Of a stretch of 64,000 bases of DNA, positions 57,787 to 64,000 are shown piece by piece. Where the stretch lies: the NCBI RefSeq assembly GCF_030272615.1, contig NC_081410.1, positions 260,390,437 through 260,454,436 on the forward strand, written 5' to 3'. Every line of letters starts with the position of its first letter. Within the stretch, counting starts at the first letter, position 1. This stretch comes from Cryptomeria japonica (lineage: Eukaryota > Streptophyta > Pinopsida > Cupressales > Cupressaceae). The position numbers and the translations under genes are program-made. The notes below the pieces were generated by a model, which was given only the letters and a program-made list of their open reading frames with translations, made no database searches and was not told the DNA's origin.

Positions 57787-59925
57787 TTAGTGTGGATATG
57801 GGTAAAGGAGAAGAGGTGCATGGAAAATAAGTGGAATATGAGATTCTTTAGTGTCCTGTGAGGCTCCAATGTATATGTTGGCTCTTAAATTCAAGGCAAT
57901 GTAGTTATAAAGAGATTGTGGCTCCCTCCTCTTAAGCTCTGGTGTCAATTCTGGCCATTTGTTATGGTAGTGCAACATTTTCCTTTCCTTGCTTGAATTA
58001 TCCATGAAAGTTCTAAACCTATTATTGTTATTTTCCCTACATTCAATAATCTTAGCAACCACCTTTGGTTTACTGATCAACTAGCTCCATTCAATCACAA
58101 TTTTTTAGGTTCAGCTGACTTGGCTCTGATCCGCAAAGGATGTTCCTTTTCCCTCTCCTAATAGGCTCAGTAAAATTCCCCTCTTTCTTGCTCATTCCTT
58201 AGGTAAGATTTCAGTGCTTTCAATTGAACACCCCCTACATAATTCAAAAGATCTCAATTTGTGTTATAGGTTACCATCAAGTTGTGGAGATAAAATTCAT
58301 GCATCTGGTCTTGTATGTCAGGTTTTTCTTTAGAGTATGTAATAAGGAATGACCTAAGCACAATGATTGAAATTGGTGCATTGTTGAGTATCTTATTGAT
58401 CTGGATATATAAGAATTTTTCTCACAAACAAAGTACATACACCCTAGTAAGAGGCCGACAACCTTTGAGCTGATTGGCTAAATCAACTATCTTTTCAAGA
58501 TTAACTATCAATTTCTTGATCTCTATTTCTTTCTCTTGTAAATTTTCCTCATATCTAACCTTGAGTGTCTCATTCTCTCTTTCCCATTGTTTCATGTGTC
58601 ATTCAAATTTTAGATGTGCCCTCCATAAAGAAATGTCGAAGGTAAGCGTGGTAAGGGGTGTCAAAGTATTTAATTCTTTAATAGTTGGGGTTCCTTCTTC
58701 TATAATTATACTATAGCTAAATTGACTATCTTTTCTAAGCCTACCCCTTCTCATTGTTGAAGTGTTAGTTATTTCCAACTCTTTTAATCTTCCCTTCACC
58801 CAATTTCTCTTTGTTTATATCCTACTAGCTACTCTTCTAAGTCCCTAATATTATTAAGAGCTACCTGTATATCTCATCAGTTTCCTTCAGGGACATGCTC
58901 TATCCCAATGAAATATTAGTTCTTCCATCAATACCATCATTATCATCTTCTCCATTGGGGCTATTATCTCTTTTTGCTCTAGGATTAGTGTTCCAATAAC
59001 CCTTTTCTTTGCCATGTAAGGGTCATCATCATCCGTGGCATGCTTTGAGTCACACTGTTCTTGGCCCTTCTATGTATCCTTCCTAATGGGTTATTCTTTG
59101 ATATCTTTTCACCCTCTACTACAATTTTACATCTCCCAAATAGATATTCTCTTCTAGAGTCATCTTCTAGAAAAAAAACAATTTCATGTTTAGGAGCTTC
59201 TTATTGACTTGCAGTCCCTTTTCCTAAGAGATGATGAGAATGCCTCTTTGGTTTATGTGGCTCTTGAAGCTTTTTTATTTCATTGCTTCTTCCATTGAGA
59301 TTGTTCTATAGCCCTAGGGGTCTTAGATTTCTCTCAAAACATTTGTTTCCCAAAGTCCCCTCCTGACGTTCTTCTAGACTTCTCCACAGATTCTTGCATC
59401 TTTGATATAGATTTTTTAGTCCTCCCTCTACAATTTTGTTTCTTATAGTTTTTTTTTGAAGAGGAAGAGGCAAAATATTTAATTTTTATTATTTTTTGCT
59501 GGAGTTGGCGATTAGGGCTTTGTTATGAAGATGGAGTAGGGATTTCTTAGAAGCTACATGTGATTTCCATGATGCTATGGGTGAGCTTGGTGTCATATTT
59601 TCAATGTTAACTCCTTGTTCCCATTTTTCCTTTTCCAACTCCTTAGGGATTTGGGTAGGTAAACTAGGTGGTAGAAAGTTACCCTCATTATTTTTGGCAC
59701 GTTCCTTACAAGGGTTTCAACTTATTTCATGTCCACTGTTGGCTCTAATTCTACCTCAACCCTAACAAATTCTTCTTTATCCCCATTATTAACATTTTGT
59801 AGAATATTTCTTAGAAGCCTATTTTTAATGTTATCCCAAAATTGAGAAAACAAACTTCTTTTAACTAGAAGAACAACTAAACAATGATGGGACATAGAGG
59901 AAAGTGTCATCCTCCTATTCTGCAA
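57787..59925 (-). pseudogene. Decayed minus-strand ORF of unknown retroelement family
   Basis: Readable pieces in shifting frames. 59925-59722: FSQFWDNIKNRLLRNILQN and VRVEVELEPTVDMK. About 59170: EIVFFLEDDSREYLFGRC. From 58799 one frame runs to about 58085 with few stops: MKGRLKELEITNTSTMRRGR, a coiled-coil-like ETLKVRYEENLQEKEIEIKK, then LTRVYVLCL and NNAPISIIVLRSFLITY. After a shift, 58080-57787 is open (FMDNSSKERKMLHYHNKWPE; SLYNYIALNLRANIYIGA). Not recognised; no RT, protease or integrase motif. It precedes the purine tract at 57634, so it may be a gag-like or extra ORF of a non-autonomous gypsy element. Confidence 0.5.
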
Positions 59926-62900
59926 CCATTCTTATTAGCATATAATGAAATTAATCAGGTACATTCACTAACCTATTATGGCATAAATGTCTCAAAAGCT
60001 TAAAATTCATAATGTAAAGGAAAGAATGAAATTGGTCATAGGTGAAATACCTTATTATCTATCATTCTACTTCCCTCCATGGTAAAGACAAATATATATG
60101 CTTAGTGCCTTGGGTGGAAAAGTCAATGCTTTCTCGTGGCCTAACAAACTTTGTTCTTGTAGAGACAATATCTGGAGACATTGGAAATTATTCTCTAGTA
60201 CGTGGAAGATTAACAACCTCTAAAATAGATACTTCTAATACACAAACCCTCGACCCCTTGATAATTGATTTATTATTGTGAAAGGTTATTTCAAAATAGT
60301 TTATTATTTCATCATCATATTTTGTTAATTGTAAGCAATAGTGTATCTATCCAACCCTTTTGAAGATTGGCAAGGTCTCTACATTTGAAAGCAACAAAGT
60401 ATGGTCTACAAGATCTTATCTAATAGGATCACCACCTATTTTGTTTATTCTCTGCTCTTTAAGGTACTCCTTCTTCACTTGTGACTGAAACTAAGCTATT
60501 CCCATAAAATTAGACTTCCAACACTTCACTATACCTCCACTTTGTAGCTCATTTTTACAACTTAACTAATTCTGCAGTAATTGTTATCTCTGCACCCTAG
60601 CTAAGACTAGACTTAGCTAATGTATGGAACATGGGACTACTTTCAGGTTGTGGGTACCTTATGTTGAAAGTAGACCTCCAAATTAAGGGTTGGTTCCCTT
60701 TGAGTATCACCTAAACTTAAAACCTTAATTTGGAAAAGTGATAAAGAGTGCTTTAAAATGAAATCCTATAACTAACTTGAGGTGATACATCGATATTAAT
60801 TATGTGGTATTGAAGTGAATTGATTACAACTAAAACAATAGAGGAACAACTATGTTCACAACTTGTTCAATCCTAAGATGATCATAAAAATTTCATATGG
60901 ATGTGTTTTCTTTCAGCTTTGCATATAGATGAGATGATTCATACAGTAATACATACTTAAATGAAACTTAACACAATATATAACCTAATATAACCTTAAG
61001 ATTACTTGCCCAAAAATATTGTATAGATGTAATTAAATCAAAGGATTTGAATAAACCACAATGCATTTCCTTAAATGAACATACAATAATTTAAAACGGA
61101 CAAGAGAATAAGCCGAAACAACACCAACTTTTATTGATTTGTAGAAGAATCTAAATACAAAAAACATGAAAACAACTCTGTTTTTTACAATGAATGCTTG
61201 AAAGGTGTTTTTGCACCTGAGTACATCAAATAATAATAAGAGAATGACCATAAAGAGTAATAGTGACAAAGGAGAAGCTTATAAGAAAAAATAGTTTCAA
61301 GGCATTAATAGTGAGGTTGCTTTTAGGATCTTTGAAAAGCATGATTGCAAACGGAGGAAGCTCAAACAACAAGGACAACTACAGTGCTAAAAAAGATAAT
61401 ATAGAGCATTCATCTAAGGCAGGGTAAAAAATGACAATGATAGAGATGTATTTCAAAGAGAGTGATAACTGGATAACATAGGGACCATGTTTTAGATTAG
61501 CTAAAACATAGTTACTTTCATAACAACAAAGACAACAAAATAACATAGAACTTGATGTTAGAACAGTGAGCATTTAAAACAAAGATCTAATTTCAATGTT
61601 TGTGATGACCTGATTTCACATATTAGAAAATCTCTTTAAAAATAAAGTTGAAAAGAGAAGGTTTGAGACTAAGGATCATAATTAATATACAATCATGAGC
61701 CACATAGTCATCATAGAAAGAAGACAACCGAAATGACATAAATTTGCATCTATAAAATGAGAATATAAGACAAAGATCAGTTATAGCAAATGTCAAGCAT
61801 TTAATAGAAGCTTCATGATTGAATCCAGTGACAGTCATGTATAGGCATACCAATGATATTGTATAATGCTTCAAAGTAGTCAAAGAGTTTTGTAATTAAG
61901 TCAAAAAATTCAGGACAACTTCAAGATTGTCATAGTCATGAATGAGATCTTTATTGTAGACATACATAAAGGGTTAATGTACAAGTCAACATTCATCAGA
62001 GTAGCAACTATTTAAATCAATGATCGGACTTTAGACATAACATGTTGATAAAATGTCAATCTTCACCATCAACAGGAGCATGTTGACTTTCCAAATGCAC
62101 AAAAGGTTTTCATAATAGTGGTATGACTGTGGTGAGAAACAAGAATAAATTAGTTCAAGTCTCATTATTGTTACTGTCAACAAATACCGTTTGCATAATA
62201 GTAACCCATAAATGTAGTATTTCACATATAAATGATAGCAAAGGACTAGGTTCTGATTGCATGATTTTTGGCAACTGACTGACCTAGCAGGATAAACATC
62301 AAAGATAATATGAAAGTAGGTCAAATACAAATCTTCATTGCTTTGATCATATGTCGGGATAGTACAACTCTAATAAGTCAAAAGATAGAACAATACAATG
62401 CTTCAGGCTACAAGCACCAATAAAACATTAAGGATACAATCCCAAAACCATGAAAGGATATCAATGGACAACTTGATCTGAATTATGGATTTAGATGACA
62501 ACAACTGAGTGAGAACCTGCGGTATTGTAAATTCTGTTTACAAGAACAAGAAATCATAGAATTGAAGCAAGCCAAAAAGTATTGTATTCAATTCAAAAAT
62601 CCAACATATAGTAGTCCAAGGGATTCCAAGAGTCACCAACAATTCCTTGAGAATCGAAAAACCAATAGTCATATTAGGTTTATTTACATAATAAAATCTA
62701 AAACTATGTAATTTTTCAAAAAACTATATAAAATTTGTCCTAACTTTAACTAGGCATAACTTTCTGCACAGGACTCGAAATTACGAGCCGTTTAACTCGT
62801 TGGAAAGGTCTCCAAGAGTTGTAGGTGAAGATTTGAAAGAGAATCGCCACTTTCAAGGGCTAAAAATACCGTGAAGGCCTTCAAAATTGCCATTTACTAA

Positions 62901-64000
62901 CATATAGAAAAACTAAAAAAATATGAAAATAATTTTTTCAACTATTTCAAATTTTCTTCTGATCACAACCATAATATTCATGAAGACCCCAAGATCACCG
63001 TCAAACCAAACAACTATAAAGAATCTAGAACATTGTCAATGGTCAAACGTCATGGTAGCATGTAGATATAGTTAGGAGGAATCATCAAAGCAATCTACAA
63101 TGAGGATATCAGTCAACGAGTTAAGACGGTGAAGGAAAATTGTATGAAAGAGATCCAAGAAATAAATATAGTCATTTTTGATAGGATATATCCCCAAGTA
63201 CATTGAAAAGAAATGATAATGCAATTATAAGACAACTAAAGACATCATCAAAGGAATAATATGATAGTAAGCTCCATGAAAGGTCTGAGACATAGAGAAA
63301 TTAGAGGAGGGTATCAAGGACATAGTGAATAGAGATTGCAAGATCACTATCAAGTCAGGACAACAAAGAGTTCAACCACATTCATAGTGACAAGGAAAAA
63401 AATTAAGTTTGTAGACCTCTTGTTAGAGGTCATAGTGTAAAAGATAGGGTTTACTGTCAAGAAAAAATCTCAGTCTTGTGGAATAACCTACAACAAAGAA
63501 AATAGACTAGTCTATGAGTCAAGTCAACCTTAAGATTGTCAAGTAATTTGAATGATAAATCCATGCAATGAAATATTAACTTGAAGCAATGAAATACAAA
63601 AAATAGTGCATAAACACTATTGATGACCACAATCTTGACATGGAGAGAATCATAAGGTCAAAATGAACACATTGAAAAGGCATAATCATATACATATAGA
63701 TAAAAGTATGACATAAAATTATTGAGATATAGATCACATTCAAGAGGCATCAAATCATGACCATGAAGCCACAATGAGAAATCATCATAGTAGAGTAGTT
63801 AGATCTCTAGGACATATGACAATATCAAAGTGCAGTCCCAATAGTAAAACAAGAAGATAATCATTCTTTTGTGATACAAAATGATACAAAGAACTAGGTC
63901 TGCAACATACGATCATAAAATATGGTCACAAAGCAGTAAACAACTTGGAAAATAGTGATAGAAGCCACGATCAAAGCAAACCCATGAGGCATATAGAAGC
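59926..64000. other. AT-rich unassigned DNA to window end
   Basis: 4 kb without a supported gene. 62740-62890 holds an acgagccgtttaactcgttg phrase with flanking text that looks like LTR or leader sequence in composition. 63000-64000 is loosely repetitive (recurring atcatcaaag / aagatcac phrases). Short ORFs (60042, 61033, 61379, 61623, 62031) show only hydrophobic low-complexity translations and no motif. Probably decayed repeats. Confidence 0.4.

Noticed and set aside
60042-60281. 79-residue plus-strand ORF
   Set aside because: No similarity to anything I recognise and no gene structure around it.
61033-62330. Series of minus-strand ORFs (61033, 61379, 61623, 62031) as possible receptor-like membrane genes
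   Set aside because: Each is short, Cys/Leu/Phe-rich from AT-rich DNA, in unrelated frames and without domain order.

Overview
This window is repeat-dense nuclear DNA from a land plant. The evidence is Ty1/copia elements primed by initiator-Met tRNA, Ty3/gypsy chromoviruses with chromodomains, Tat-like gypsy elements with two RNase H domains, and a plant L1-type LINE with RNase H. Nesting, extensive decay and long LTRs suggest a very large genome, perhaps a conifer, but that is inference. I found no convincing single-copy host gene, tRNA, rRNA or CRISPR array.

Layout. 1-2430: end of a chromovirus pol (RT, RNase H, integrase, chromodomain), then its 3' LTR. 3.9-5.4 kb: chromodomain tail and 3' LTR of a second chromovirus. 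5410-9409: a 5'-truncated LINE inside a 24-bp imperfect target duplication; it carries an unrecognised ~500-codon ORF downstream of RNase H. 9758-16480: a complete minus-strand copia element with both LTRs, PBS, PPT and one gag-pol frame broken by five stops. 16794-20075: a decayed plus-strand copia. 20076-24134: the 3' half of another minus-strand copia. 24140-26166: leader, PBS and 5' LTR of a minus-strand gypsy element. 26173-26730: a copia LTR fragment. About 26.9-42.7 kb: a large Tat-like gypsy element with leader repeats, gag-pol, and a spliced antisense plant-mobile-domain gene between pol and the 3' LTR. 45271-46490: a gypsy-type LTR interrupted by a solo LTR (46491-47997) with a perfect 5-bp duplication. 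49.7-52.1 kb: a second, badly decayed Tat-like pol. 52983-54313: a copia solo LTR with a perfect 5-bp duplication. 55.2-60 kb: two decayed ORF regions of unknown family. 60-64 kb: AT-rich DNA without a supported gene.

Nothing here works as a host pathway. The elements form a layered insertion record. Premature stops often fit C-to-T (or G-to-A) change at likely CAG, CGA or TGG codons, as expected from deamination of methylated, silenced DNA. The best leads are the LINE ORF, the antisense spliced gene, a TCGTACGA motif cluster present both in the Tat leader and in the antisense intron, and a C-rich-loop hairpin near copia LTR ends whose stem changes on both sides between families.
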